A stretch of 64,000 nt of DNA from Limnephilus marmoratus (Eukaryota > Arthropoda > Insecta > Trichoptera > Limnephilidae), in assembly GCA_917880885.1 (NCBI GenBank), contig OU862922.1:27561512-27625511 (forward strand), given 5' to 3'. Positions 20,691 through 33,696 of the stretch are shown piece after piece (position 1 is the first letter of the stretch; each line of letters opens with the position of its first letter). The translations under genes and the position numbers were made by a program. The notes beneath the pieces are model-generated. The model saw only the letters and a list, made by a program, of their open reading frames with translations. It searched no databases and was not told the DNA's origin.

Positions 20691-22865
20691 TGAAAGGGGG
20701 GGATGGGTCACAGAACAATCTTGTATCACCACACTCGCCTTAGGGATCCTAAAAAAAGTTTCAAATACGCTAAGTCGGGGCACAGGTCGTGATGTACACG
20801 ATGTTTCTGGAAGGTACCAACCTTCGCCGCCGTACCTACCACTAGGAACAAAAATTTCACCACGTGTTTTTATTGTATTTCAAAATTTAGGGCACAAAAC
20901 TAGAATGGAACTTAGAGAATGGGGTGTTAAACGACGCGGAATTTAATTCCCCGTCGAATGGTAATAGTTTAAGCACTGTAAGTAGATGTAAAGGAACTAA
21001 TAGTATATAAAAACCCTGTTTTTTTCACTTATCACTAAAAAAAAGTCATTTTTCACTAAGAACTTCACTAGGGATAACTTAAATTTAAAAACTAAAATTA
21101 TGAGCAGGTAGCTCTTGACAAGGCGCACCTGATGGTACTAAATTTATAACTTTAGGTTAACTTTTAGTATTTTTAAATTGCAAAATAGCGGGAGCGATTT
21201 AGTATGAACTTGTCCGGCTGAAAGCTAGAACAGAACTCGTTTTACTTATTCTAACGTTTTACTTATTTTACGTTTTACTTATTATTTTACTACTTATTTT
21301 ACGTTTTACTTATTGAACTTATTCAATCAGCATACTGATTATCAATTTGAGTCGGTTCTACCAATAGTGTAGGTACTAATTGATTATGAGAGCTGGGTAT
21401 TCCCAAAGTCCACAGCCAGTATGTGAGATCATGAGCATCCATTGGCATTCGTCAGGGTTCCGTGGTCTGGGAGTTGATTCCCTCCACGCCCCTCGCCCCT
21501 CACATGACTATTTACCACAGTCAATCAGCTGGTACGTGCGGCCCATTTGGATTGATGGTCAATACGAAACATGGCGGGACGTGTGCTAGATAGTAATTAT
21601 CCAGGGGAGTTTCTTAGCTACGAAGAAACTGATTAAATATTTAATTAAAACGGGTTGATTCGTACCAAACTTTATTGAAAGCCTTGTGCGATGGTCTGCC
21701 CGTTACCAGGACATTTTCCTAAAGCGTTGTTTAGAAATTAAATATGCGTACGAAGGCAATGTGAAATTTCATGTAGACAAATTTACCGCGTTTCTGTAAT
21801 GCAATTCTTAAAAAACACTAAATGATTTCTGCATGCGAATTTTATGTAACATATTTTACATTTGGAATATATGACTGCAAATAGATTTAAAGAAACATTT
21901 AGTCCTTTAGTTCTTAAATCAAACAAGAAATGAAAATTTAGGAAAGTATCACGTTCAATTAACACATTTGTGCACCATGCTATCATCAGTGTGGTAGATA
22001 TTTGATTGCTCTTTATGGCACAATTATTATAATTGAATGTTTGCTTGTGTTATCTTAAGTTCCTTTCAAAACAAAGATATTGAAATACAAAAGAGATATG
22101 CTGTGATGTCCGCCCGACTGTCGGCGGACTACTACCTAATGGGAAGAGTTTGCACACTGAAAGAATTTGTTCATTTAGTTGATTTTTTTAAGGTGGGCAG
22201 TAGTAGTATTGGTTAACAATAAAGTTTGAATACGGAAAGAATGCGTTCATTTGGTTTATTCGTTAATTGGTTAATAATATCGGTGACACCAGGAAGCACA
22301 GTCCCACCCAGTAAAAACTGCGAATAGCTTATATCTTACATTTCAATTTCTTTGCTACAAACAGACCAACAAATTCAAATAAACTCATGAGCCATTGTAC
22401 GAGTAATTGGACTGCCTTAAATATAAAGACGCCTATAATTTCAACCGTCTCCACTACTGTTGGAGATCGTTAATGGAAATTTTTTAAATATATCCGTCCG
22501 AGAGAAGATTCCGGCTTGAATACGAGAAATCAAATACTTCATTAGCGCAATCACAACACAGAATTAAAAATGCCCGGCGCGGCCTCCGCCTTATTTCCCA
22601 CTAACTAGACGGAGGGGGAAAACCTTGAAAAAGCCGAAAATTTGTAAAAGTCTCTCGGTAAATTAAGCGACTCTGATTAATTTGCGCTAACAAGCTGCTT
22701 GGAAAATAGAATTAAACAGGGACGGCTCGTGAAGACAATCAATTCGTAGATAGCTGCATCTTTTTCAAATGAAAAATGTAAAACGGAATAGGGATACTTA
22801 CATCAATCCGTGCATTATTATGCAATGTAATGATTCAGATCGCAGGCGCAATTGAACGGCTCTCC
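20691..22865. other. unassigned; possible LINE 5' flank
   Basis: 20691-21000 is moderately GC-rich and may be LINE 5' UTR or flank. 21236-21320 holds short imperfect repeats of ACGTTTTACTTATT. I see nothing else. Confidence 0.4.
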
Positions 22866-22867
22866 TT

Positions 22868-23935
22868 AAATCCCACACCAAAATTAACGCAGGTGTTACA
22901 CAAGGATCTGTCCAGAGACCCACGCTGATTTCAATGCCTTTTTTAACCTTTATTAATAAAAAAACTTAAGTATTAGTTTTTTTACAGGTTTTTCGGCTAC
23001 AATTAATTGCAAGGCGCTTAACAGCGCTTCTGACGTACAAAGTAGATAAGTTGACCACTGCCCTGAGGTAAGGTCCACACAGACGCGACTCGTCGACTCC
23101 ACGACACACAAAATCATACTTGATCTCGACAAAAATTATATCAATTGTTGTTTGGTCATTCTCAATAAATACTACAATCGTGATGAGTGGAAGAAAGACG
23201 TATTACAGGCAATATTTGTGATGGTAGAACAATTAATTTGACTATTGTGTGTTTATTAAGATTTCCTGTGACCGGAGTCTAGTGTTTTTGTTGATGAAAA
23301 ATCAAGAAACTAATCTGAAACAATTCCAAGTTGTACAAAACGCAATTGTAAAATTATTAGTCGTCCCTAATATTTTCAAACAGAGACGTAATACACCGTT
23401 GCTGTTTCAGAGTGCCAAAATTTTACCTGTTAAGGCTATACTATAGTACAAAATTATAATTCAGCATATATAATTGGGTAGATTCATTAACAAGAAATAA
23501 CTTTATTTGTAATTAGTTTTAAGAACTATATTTTACTTCTGTAAATCTGTTGTATGTATGTATATTTCAAATAAAAAAAAAAAAATACCCCGCAGCATAA
23601 AGAGAAATTAGAACATAAATCAGCACTAGATTCACGCGCAACGACGGGTTAATAGTTCCGAAATTTAATAATAAGTACGGACAGAGAACGTATGAATACA
23701 ACATACCAAAGATATTTAATTTATTACCTGACACTATAAAGCAATGTAATTCTATGAATAAGGTTAAATATATGGTGAAAAATTGTATGAAAAAATGTTG
23801 TATCTGTAGATATAAGATGTAAGTTATAACTTTTAAAATCTATACCTATGTAACTAAACTATAGGCACCTGTTGACAAGCCAACTTAATTGGTTTAGCAG
23901 GACTTGTTTTTTGATATGTAACTTACTTTCAATAA
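22868..23935 (+). pseudogene. decayed CR1/Jockey-type LINE 3' part
   Basis: Fragments in order: an RT block resembling GVxQGSVxxPTL (INAGVTQGSVQRPTLIS, about 22879-22929), then QVVQNAIVKLL...SAKILPVKAIL (about 23324-23443), which fits the post-RT region of CR1/Jockey RTs, then RTYEYNIPKIFNLLPDTIK (about 23683-23740), a typical LINE C-terminus. About 23900-23945 has an ACTTTCAATAAAAAAATAAAAA tail, consistent with a 3' end. Much of RT, including YADD, is deleted or unrecognisable. Confidence 0.65.
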
Positions 23936-24394
23936 AAAAATAAAAAAGCGACGAAACGAAAATTTCAAAAACATGTATTTTCTCTTAAAGCTTAAAGTAC
24001 AAGATGTCAAGATGTGGTGCTCTTTTGCCAACATTTAATTTTGAATTTCTCCTATTAATCTTTGTATACATTATCAAAATTGAGTTTAATCCGGCACTGG
24101 AGTTAAGGATAATAAAAAAGCCATATTTACTTTTCCTTCCCCAAAGAAATTAGATGGCCATCGATTATTTGGGAGGGAAGGAGATCTTAGACGTGTTTCA
24201 GTTCGTTAGCCAAACGCTGTAATGACTCCAGTTTCTTTTTTAACTCAATTAACGTTACGTTAGCAAGAAATGCCCAACATACCTACAGGGTTTATTCGAT
24301 TAATTCATTACGGAGCACAAGAAATCTGATTGAATTAATCAACAAGACAAATTATCTAAAGATTATTTATTTGTTTCCCAGTTTTAGATTAATA

Positions 24395-24560
24395 CCGTGC
24401 TGTCTGAGAAATATAATTATTTTGTTTGATGATTTCTTAATATTCAGTACAGAACAAGACACAGAAAAATAGAAAAAGATAATCGTCGCAACTGGGACTC
24501 GAACCCAGAACCTCTCGTCTATTCGGGACGTGCGTTTACCAATTCCGCCATTGCGCCCTA
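24395..24560 (-). mobile_element. tRNA-derived SINE, family A (left partner, pair 2)
   Basis: Minus strand: GGCGCAATGGCGGAATTGGTAA (A-box side), then GGTTCGAGTCCCAG (B-box) and GTTGCGAC, then the body ATTATCTTTTTCTA...CTGTG. It pairs with 24676-24775 in inverted, tail-out arrangement. Confidence 0.8.
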
Positions 24561-24675
24561 CTGTCAAAACCGTCATAAGAGCCAATCTAATATTTCAAAT
24601 TTTAGAATTAACAATATTATCTTCAACTAATTTATTTTCCATATCATAGGCAACTACCCTTTTTATTCTATATTC

Positions 24676-24775
24676 TACGAGAGGTTCTGGGTTCGAGTCC
24701 CAGTTGCGACCATTATCTTTTTCTGTGCCTTGTTCTCTTTCATATTTTCGTTTTGATTATTATTATTATTTTCTT
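24676..24775 (+). mobile_element. SINE family A (right partner, pair 2)
   Basis: Begins within the tRNA head at CGAGAGGTTCTGGG, continues TTCGAGTCCCAGTTGCGACC and the ATTATCTTTTTCTGTGCC body with a TTTTCGTTTTGATTATT tail. The A-box half is absent. The enclosed core (24561-24675) shares CATATTTCAAATT-like and AGAATTAACAATATTA motifs with locus 3 (62206-62260). Confidence 0.75.
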
Positions 24776-24879
24776 CTTCAATGATATATTACATTGATGG
24801 GAATAACTTTCAAACGTTATAAAAAGAGAGTTTTTCTTATAAAAATAGAATTTTTATTTTTAACGGTCACATCTGTCAT

Positions 24880-24925
24880 ATCTGGTCACATCTGGGACTC
24901 GAACCCAGGATCTATGACTTGCTGG
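24880..24925 (-). mobile_element. SINE head fragment
   Basis: CTGGGACTCGAACCCAGGAT is a reverse-complement T-arm/B-box block of the family A type. No A-box or body is clear, and a LINE fragment begins close by. Confidence 0.5.
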
Positions 24926-24929
24926 ATCA

Positions 24930-25892
24930 GTGCTATACTTTAAAAAAATCTTAAATCAATATCCAATCTTCACACTTCAAAATGATCAGGCAAAAGAAAG
25001 CGACATCCAGCGACTCCAAAGAAGAAAATGTGGTATCTCTGGAAAACTCCAACTTTATGCGGATGATACTGTAATCTACTATCACAGTACAAGCCTGAGT
25101 GACCTTGAGTCTCTAATGAATGTAGATGTCTCAATTCTAGCTAATTGGCTGCGTATTAATAAATTGAGCCTCAATATAAAAAAAACGCACTACCTAACTT
25201 TCGGTAATAAGGATTATGCGTCCATGAACATTTCACTTGGAACTGATAAACTCCAAAATATAGAAGTTACGAAATATTTAGGGCTCTTAATAGACTCTAA
25301 ACTTTCGTGGAACTCCCATGTTGAGCATGTGAAATCGAAAATTTCCCCAATAACCGGTGTACTGTATCGACTCCAAGGTCTTCTCTCCACATCTCTACTA
25401 CGGGCCACTTACTATGCGATGATTCACTCTCATCTGAGTTATTTAGTTAGTATCTGGGGAACTATTACTAAAAAACAAATATCAGAAATACAGGTGATTC
25501 AAAATCGAGCTATAAGGAATATCTACCGTCTGCCGTGGGATACACATATCAAGCATATATATTCAAAGACAAACATACTTCCTTTTACGGTCCTACCTAA
25601 ATACAATATCTCTAGTGCAATATTACAAATCATACATAGATCCTCACACACTACCATCAGACCAGCCTTTAATTCAGACATACACCAGCACAAAACACGA
25701 TCTCAAAATCAAATACACCTAGCATCATCTACCCACACAACTAAATTTGGTATTAACTCATTACAATATACTGCATATAAACAATACAATGCATTACCTC
25801 ATGAAATAAAGCAACCAGTACCTAACAAAAAAAATTTAATTAAAACGCTTAAAGAATATTTTCTGAAAATGTTTTTAAATGATTCGCTTTAA
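24930..25892 (+). pseudogene. 5'-truncated LINE reverse transcriptase C-terminal part
   Basis: A long open frame (320 codons) begins only with the YADD half of RT: KLQLYADDTVIYY (about residues 41-53), then LRINKLSLNIKKTHYLTFG, KYLGLLIDSKLSWNSHVEH, and the C-terminal region IQVIQNRAIRNIYRLPW and TKFGINSLQYTAYKQYNALP. Endonuclease and N-terminal RT are missing, so it is a typical 5'-truncated LINE insertion (CR1/Jockey group by motif style). The coding part that remains is open, so the insertion is fairly recent. The apparent start ATG is not the real one. Its 3' UTR carries the ATTTT microsatellite and an A-rich end near 26295. Confidence 0.85.
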
Positions 25893-25937
25893 ATGTTTTT
25901 TAAATGATTCGCTCGCTTTCATACGTTTATTTTATTT

Positions 25938-26023
25938 TTTATTTTATTTTATTTTATTTTATTTTATTTTATTTTATTTTATTTTATTTTATTTTATTTT
26001 ATTTTATTTTATTTATTTATTTA
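25938..26023 (+). repeat. (ATTTT)n microsatellite
   Basis: About 15 uninterrupted ATTTT units, then ATTT units. Lies in the 3' UTR of the adjacent LINE. Confidence 0.95.
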
Positions 26024-26299
26024 TTTTTTTTTTCTATTTTTATGGTTTATGTGTATGAATGTCTCTCAGTATTTCAAAAATCTCTATTCTTGACAATGCA
26101 TCTTTTATTATTATTATTATTTTTTTTTAACTTGTAATATCTATGTAATATCCATGTAAAATGTACTTATATGTGTCTGTCCTTCCCGTAATGAGTTTGT
26201 TTCTTAACTCATTGGGAATAATGTGTTACCATGTTTTTTTTTTTGTAATACATTATAATTAATAAAATAAAAAATAAAAAAATAAAAAAAAAAACACAA

Positions 26300-28440
26300 A
26301 TACTATTAAGATGACCAAATGTATATGTCATAGTCACAGGTCGATATGCAGTCTCTTCGCGGAATGACTGGTTTATCCTAGGTTTGACCAAAGCCTTCGG
26401 GCCAAAGACTTCAAGTCAGACCTGAGGATTGACTACTCAAACCTAGGAGCGCCGGAGCTTCGAGGATTGACTTATAACATCTAGAAAAGGTGCCCTGGTA
26501 TTCGACGACAAAATCGAAAAAAATCAAATTCACATTGATAAAAAAGTGCTTCGTAGTCACCCTACTCTTGTCTACTTTAGTTTTCTGAAGGTTTCGCTTG
26601 TACCTTGTGTGAATAGCATTTTTTTTTAAATTTTCCAGTAACTTTAAATATTTTGAATTAAAACTAATTATTGTTAACTTGGTATTTGAACATTAAATTC
26701 AAACGCGTTTTATATTAAACAGTCTCCGCGTGTGTTCCTTTTAATGAATGATGTTATAAATTCGTGTGATGGCCTGAAAACGTGAAATAAGCATTCTTTT
26801 CATGAACGAAATGACCTATTTATCCATTTATTCGAAATCCAACGTTGTTCACATAATATAGATAAAAGTACACCCAAAATGGTACAAAAACAGTAGTTTA
26901 CTGGTATCGAAGTGGGAAACGATGAAATTTTCGAACATGTTTTTGGGTAAACAATGTTTATTTTAGCACCTTTTATATGGCGGATCCAGCGCAGCCGTTT
27001 GATTAACTCAAACTAATTATGTTTTTTCCGCACTGACGTTTTCAAATGAATTTCATCAAACAAATGGCAGACCGTTTGTTTTTATTCGTTTACTGTGGCG
27101 ATCAGTCGGGGGAAACAATTATTTATTCAAAGCTGAATAGGGGAATGAAAATATTTTGCTTTTCTCTATATATTTTCCATTAGGCAATGTTTAGGTAACA
27201 AAAAGTATGAATTTACATTTAAAATAATTTATTTGATAACTCGCGAGTACTCGGCATAGGTTACAATGCCACGGAAAAAAAACGTTTGGTTTATTAACCA
27301 CCATATTTATTCAGAGGATTAAAATATTTCCGCTTTGCAATAAAATCCAAAAAATCGATTTTTTCTGGATATATGCGCAAACTAAAATTTATATTTGAAA
27401 AGTGATGAAATACGCTTTCAAATTATAAAAATATACAAATTTTGCATGCGTTTTTTCTAAGTAAAATTACTGATAATTAAAAAATATAAAAACATCTTCA
27501 TATTTTATAAGACAGATGTAATGTTTTTTTTTTCTAGGTACTAAAATAAAATTTATTTAACTATATTACCCAAGCACATGTTGCGCCTTAGTGAAATAAA
27601 AGTTACTAGTAAAAATTGAAGATTTTTTTTTTTTAAATTGTGATTCGAAACTTTGGTTTCAAAGAGGTGTACATTTTACTTCTTTTCTCGTTAATTTGAA
27701 GACTTTAATATAAATAACTTCTAACTTATTTTATTACAAATAACTTTCGGGTTAAATAAAAGAAGGTTTTAATAAAAATAATACATCTTTGAAAAAAGGG
27801 TCAACTAGGAATCAGTTATATCTCGTTCTCATCTAGGAATCAGTTATTTGGAGAAGTAATTTTATTTAATTAAAAACGTATGGTTAGGTATTTTAAACAG
27901 CATTCGCGGTGTAACACACAGAAAAGGCTGAGAAATAATTAGATTTGCCTTTTATTATGCGGGGAATATATAATATTTTTTTCAACTTTCTTCAAATATT
28001 AAAACACCAATAAATTAAAGCATCAAAAAATTATGGTAATTTTATTCGAAGTACGTAATAAAACCTTTGTATAAACATTTACTGCTAATCACTGATGCGT
28101 ACCAATTATTGTGTTACAAAACTTTCAACAATCATAGTTATATACGTTATCGACTGTCCTGACCTACTGAAACTAATAAACTTCAAAATAGCACCCAGAT
28201 GAACAAGGCTTAACGACTTCAGAAGAATTTCAATCAGAAGAATGTGCGAATCGTTTAATCAAAATCAAAACCTCAAGGATTCCGACTTATTTTTTGATAC
28301 ACGCAGTACTTTTAGTAGAAAATTGAAGGCTGTTTTTCTACAAAGCACAATAACTTAGACATTGCTTGGTTTATAATTTTAAATACCTTTCTTTTTTTTT
28401 AATTTCTGTATGACATTATTTTTTATCTATATATATTTTT
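26300..28440. other. no recognisable gene
   Basis: AT-rich DNA without motif-bearing frames. A ~90-bp segment near 26550-26640 (CTTCGTAG...TCTACTTT, TTTCTGAAGGTTTC) resembles 40740-40820. Confidence 0.4.
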
Positions 28441-28444
28441 GATC

Positions 28445-28620
28445 TGTATTTATTTTTATTTATTTACTATAGATAGATACAAAAGAAAGTACAATATACA
28501 TATTGGGAAGCTTTGCCTGTCCAACTAGGAAAGTTTCCCGTACCAGGACAGACAAATTTACAGGTTTAGTTCATATTATACATTACATAACAAAAAAAAA
28601 ATAGAAAAAGAACCTGGTAG
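28445..28620 (-). mobile_element. retroelement 3' end with A-rich tail
   Basis: Minus strand has GGACAGGC-type segments followed by AAATAAATAAA. Similar structures are at 54320-54415 (+, GCCTAGTTGGACAGCC then AAATAAATAAAATAAA) and 62815-63045 (-). Confidence 0.45.
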
Positions 28621-29409
28621 CATATAGTAAAATCGGATTTGCCGAATTAACCTGATAACATATAATATATTCAGATTTACAGTGTATGGAGATAAGTAGG
28701 TAAGTTAGTAACATTGAAAAGTCAAAAAATGTAAACCAAGTATCTGATAACAAGTTGGAGTAATTACAACAAGATTCACAATATAGAGAGATGAAGTTAT
28801 GTGTTTAAAAGTGTGAACTTATAAGAGAAATACATTAAAATTTACAATAGTAGATATAATTTATGAATGTAATAATATATATATTAGGTTGTTTTTTATT
28901 TATTTATGCGCTGTAACTACAAAAAGTAAACAATTATGTGCAAACATAAATATCTTTACTGATTTTAAAACATGTTTTCAGTACATTTATATTATACGAC
29001 AATACTAATATACACCGCGCTCATGTCTTGTACTACTTCTGCTAAAATACGAAAACAATAACTATGAATGACTAGTGCTACTTTGGTAAAGGTATAAGTA
29101 GTGAAATTGGTGCATTATTTCGTATGTCATACAAGTTGTGTTAAGTATTGTTTATTTATTATAAATCATCACCGCTATAAGGTACCAAGATTCACACAGC
29201 TAGTCTTGATGTTAGTGAGCGAAGTATGTTACGCCTTACGTGAAGTACTAACAGTGACATAGCGACCAGTATTCAGGGGCGCAAAACCATAAATCTCAGT
29301 TATAAAAATATCAAAAGGATGTCGAAACATTGTGAAGCCATATCAGATCTCAATGAAGTGTGGTGGGAGCTTTGGTCTAGTGATCAGGAAAGTTAGGTGA
29401 TTTTGTATA

Positions 29410-32400
29410 TCAGTTAAATAGCATACGTTCACATTCGTCTCTCCCTAAGTCCAGAATCCAGTCGTTGACTAATTTACGTAAGACGCTTGCACTTTTCAAT
29501 TTCCAAGATCCGGGTATAAGGTTGAACATTTTAGGACCTAGGTAAGAATGTTGTCTTTGAGCAAGGGATGTCTTAGTAGTACGTGGAACTATTGGATTCC
29601 TCCATGCGTGTCGGGTGTTGTGATAATGTTCTACGTAGGGGAAGAGGTGACGATATTTTTGTGTGTATAAAATAACTTTTCTTATGAAAATTGTCTCACA
29701 TCCAAAACTCCTATCTCTTTGAATAAATCATTACTGGGGTATCTGATTTTTTTTTTAAGGATGACCCTTAGTAGTGATTTTTGTGCTTTGGCTAAGGGGT
29801 CCAGTATTGATTTGGTACATCCTCCCCATCCTAAGGATGCATATTCAAGTAATGAGTTGCACATGGCGTAGTGCATTAGTTTCATATCCTTTACGCAAAG
29901 AATATTTCTAATAGCCATGAAAAGATGCGTGAGTTTTCTGATCTTTGTGGAAATTGAGACGATATGTTCATTCCATCTCAGATTCTTGTCTACGATAATT
30001 CCTAGATATTTTATGCTGTCTACAAATTCTAAGGTATTGCAATTGCAAGTGTTTAGGTCATTGCAATGGTGTATAATAATTCTTTGAGTTTCTCTTGGTT
30101 GTCCCGCTTGAGTTGCACTGAAACGGATGAATTTAGTTTTGTCAGTGTTGAGAGTGAGAAGATTATTGTCTAGCCATTCTTTTACCTTGTTAATACCTAT
30201 TTCTGAATTTTTATGAACTTCATTCCAGTTTTTGCCGTCAAATAATAATACTGTGTCATCGGCAAAGGTGATAATGTGATCTGCAAATGAACTGTTACAT
30301 AATTCATTTATATAGATATTGAATAAAAGTGGACCTAGAGTGCTTCCTTGAGGTATACCAAAGTTAATATCAGCTGGATCGCTCAGAGTATTATTAATAT
30401 TCACTCTTTGGCTCCTATTTTCTAAATAACTAACTAACCACTTAAGTAGCTGACCCTGAATGCCGATGCGCTGTAGTTTTTTCACGAGAATTTTGTGTGA
30501 GATAGTGTCAAACGCTTTGGCTAGATCCAAGAAGAGCGCAATGCATTTTCTTCCTCTATCTATATTGTTGGAGATGATTTTCGTCAGGTTTGTGATGGCA
30601 TTTTCGGTGCTCAATCCTGGTCTGAAGCCGTACTGTCTATTGGAAAGGATATTATTTTTTTCAAGGTAATGACTGAGACGATTCTTCACAATTTTCTCAA
30701 TAATTTTCGAAACAGAATTGAGCAAAGAAATTGGCCGGTAATTGTGTATCTGCGATTTATCTCCATTTTTGTGTAGCAGTATAACGATAGAGTGTTTTAA
30801 ATGATTTGGAAATTTTCCTGAATTAAAGCTTAGATTGGAAATATACGCGATTGGAGTTGCTATGAAGGATTTAGTACGTTTTAGCAGAATTGATGAGACG
30901 TTATGAGGACCACAGGCATTCGATGACTTGAGTTCGTCAATTATTTTCATGACTTCGTTTGCAGTTGTTTGGATATTGTCTAATTTATGACCGAAATTAG
31001 AGATTGTTAACTTAGCGAGATCGGATTCTGTTGTATTAAGATTGTCGAGAATTTTTTTCGCAAGTGTGACTCCCACTGACGTGAAATAATTATTGGCGAA
31101 ATTCGCAATGATTTTGATTCGCAATGATTTAATATCGGAAGATTTATTTATTTTTGTTTTAGTTATATTGCGAAACGCTTCCCATAAACGTTTTGGAGTA
31201 CAGTCATTTTCATAAATTATTTTTTTATAATAATTTTCTTTTGCCGATTTTATTAATTTTTTTGCAAAAGTTCCTATACTTCTTGTAATGAGCTTGAACT
31301 ATAATATTTTCAGGGCACCTATTCGCCTTTTCATGAAGTTGGTTCCTAATGTTAATCGATTTGATAAGGCCAGGGGTGATCCATGGCGTAAGTTTTATTT
31401 GCTTATGTGGTATAAGTTTATTGCTTGTGTGTTTAGATATATATGAATGTAATTTAGTAATAAATTCATTCATTGATAAGTCGGCATCAGTTTGGTCTAG
31501 AACATTTTGCCAGTTTTCTGAGCTCAGGTCCTCAATTAAGTCATTGTAGTTTAAGCTTGCAACATGTTTAATTTTAACAGGATTAAGAGGTTTGTTTTTA
31601 AGGCAAAGTGCTGTTGTATAGTGATCTGAGATTGTAGAGTGAATGACAAATGAGTCAACGTGGTTAATTTTTTTGACGTTGATGTGGTCCAGACAAGATT
31701 TACTCATGCCTTGCTCACGAGTAGGGCTGTTAATTGTCTGAATGAACCCATTTTCAGTTAGCAGGCATAGGTAATCGTTGGATTGGCGGTGGTATTCGGT
31801 AATCGTATTGATGTTGAGGTCACCTATAATTATTTGTCGTTCTATTTTTTTTGAGCTGTTGATAATTGATTGGAGTGAACTCAGAAAAGTGTCAATATTT
31901 TGAAAAGAAGGTGATCTGTAGATTGCAAAAATGCATAAGTTATTATTCAATACAATTTTCAGGCAGTTGGCTTGTGATAAGAATATTTCATCAACTTGAG
32001 ATTGAAGTCCGTCTCTGATGTAGACAACGATCCCGCTAGACTTATTGAGATATATGTTTGTGTGGTGTTCAGTGTAATTATGAATAATTTTTGATGTGTA
32101 ATCTTTATTAAGCCAACATTCCGATAAAATTATAACATCGAATTGGTTATTGAATTGATCCAGAAAAATTAAAAAATCGTCTATATTAGAAATGCTTCTT
32201 ATATTTTGGTGTATAATTTTAACGCTGTAATCGCACCATTTATAGTTATTTAGATTGTCCAGATCATCTATGACATTCATGTTCAGATCTATTCCGGAAT
32301 CATTTCCGGTATCACAATGCAATTGAATCATAAGTATATGTTGGTTGTGTGTTGCATATAAGTTGGTTCCTGAGTAATATGTGATTACATGCGATTTCAA
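29410..32400 (-). pseudogene. CR1/Jockey-type ORF2 (endonuclease + RT), two frameshifts
   Basis: Endonuclease frame 32400-31225: HQNIRS, LSECWL, SSGIVVYIR, IIGDLNIN, SCLDHINVK and ISDHYTTAL, with catalytic blocks present. A frameshift near 31260 moves into the RT frame (about 31270-29690): FLDLAKAFDTISH, GIPQGSTLGPLLFNIYIN, ITFADDTVLLF and KYLGIIVDKNLRWNEH. A second frameshift near 29695 moves into the last piece, RHLFPYVEHYHNTRH...HSYLGPKMFNLIP, stopping at 29410. All domains are present, so only two small lesions inactivate it. When intact it would nick target DNA and carry out target-primed reverse transcription. Clade call is by motif style. Confidence 0.85.
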
Positions 32401-32444
32401 ATGTTGTTACAATGGTAAATGTGCTTAGCAAAAATAATATAGTA

Positions 32445-32740
32445 TAAATAATGTAGTTAGATGTAGAACTATGAAAGAGATAGAAAGAAGCATAAACAAA
32501 AAGGTAGGAGGAACTGCGTGATAACAAATGAATTCCAAAAAGGTAGTAAATGATACAAATATGAATAACATATAATAATAAAGTGAAAATAATGAAATTA
32601 GATGTAGTACTATGAAAAAGAAAGTAAAAAGCAAAAACAATAATAATAATAATGATAATAAGGTAGCAGGAACTGCGTGATATCAAATTAATTCCAGAAA
32701 GATAGTAGATTTTACAAATACAAAAGCGAGACATAATTGC
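32445..32740 (-). repeat. two-unit tandem duplication between LINE ORF1 and ORF2
   Basis: Two units of about 150-165 bp, each with TTAGATGTAG(A/T)ACTATGAAA, AAGCA(A)AAACAA and GGAACTGCGTGATA. Probably a subfamily-specific feature of this LINE. Confidence 0.65.
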
Positions 32741-32999
32741 ACGGGTCAAGACATACCTCGAAAGAAGAGCCATTAAATCAAATTTATCAAATTGAAGCCA
32801 ATTTGCTTTCGTCGGAGATAAGAATGGCATTAGTTCCCTCGTTTTTGCGAAGATAAATCTGCCCCCGCTTAATCCAAGCAAAGCGATATTTTTATTTTTT
32901 ATTTTTTTATTTTTTTTTATTATATAATCAATAATATTATTATTAAATTAATAAAAACAGTTTATTTTTAAACAGGTTCTGCTGTGTAATTATTGTTAC

Positions 33000-33045
33000 G
33001 CGTGACAGCTGTTTCGCCTTCTGAAGGCATTATCAAACTGTGGCC
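33000..33045 (-). ncRNA. hammerhead-like motif, inverted PLE-A end
   Basis: Same sequence as 37637-37676 on the opposite strand: TTGATAA core variant, stem II GCCTT/AAGGC, GAAA, CAGCTG stem III and TC. Confidence 0.55.
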
Positions 33046-33244
33046 ATGCCACATACAGACGATATATTTATACTATTTCTAGAGAGGTATTTATTATGAC
33101 TCATTTCCAATTTCTGATTAAAAATGACAGACTACTAATGGTTATTATTTTCCCAATTAGTGTAATTTCCCACTTCGACTGATAGTCTAATTATATTGTG
33201 AGTCATTTGCAAATGCTGACTCATGGTTTTCTTTTCAAGCATAA

Positions 33245-33694
33245 TTAATTATTTTGAATTGGTTTGAAAATATTTAGAAGCGGAGAGTGAATTATATTTT
33301 TTTGTTCGTTTATTAAAATAGCTTTAGGATTATTATTATGTTTGTTGATTTCCAGCTGCTCTAAAAGATCAAGTTTACGTCCTTTATTTTGGATGTGTAA
33401 AGGAGTTGGTTTATTATCATCGCTAAGTGAGTAATTCTCTTCTAGGAGGTGTCTGGCAAATTGAGATTGAATTTTATTATTGTTTTTAAATGATCGTATG
33501 TGCTCTTTGAATCTAGTATTAAAGGACCGGCCAGTTTGTCCAACATAAACAGCGTTGCATTCGTCACACTGGAGTTTATAAATGCCGCTTTTTTTTAGTT
33601 TCGGTGTTTTACTTTTCGAGTTTTTAAGGGATGATCCCAGATTATGATTAGTGCGGAAGGCAATGTCTAATCCACAATTTTTGAGAACTTTATC
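33245..33694 (-). pseudogene. inverted GIY-YIG domain copy of PLE family A
   Basis: About 145 codons nearly identical to the C-terminus of the forward copy: SGIYKLQCDECNAVYVGQTG, RFKEH and the FKPIQNN end. The match stops at about 33692, the inversion junction, and only the nuclease and 3' region are included. The apparent start codon is created by sequence beyond the junction. Confidence 0.85.
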
Positions 33695-33696
33695 CA

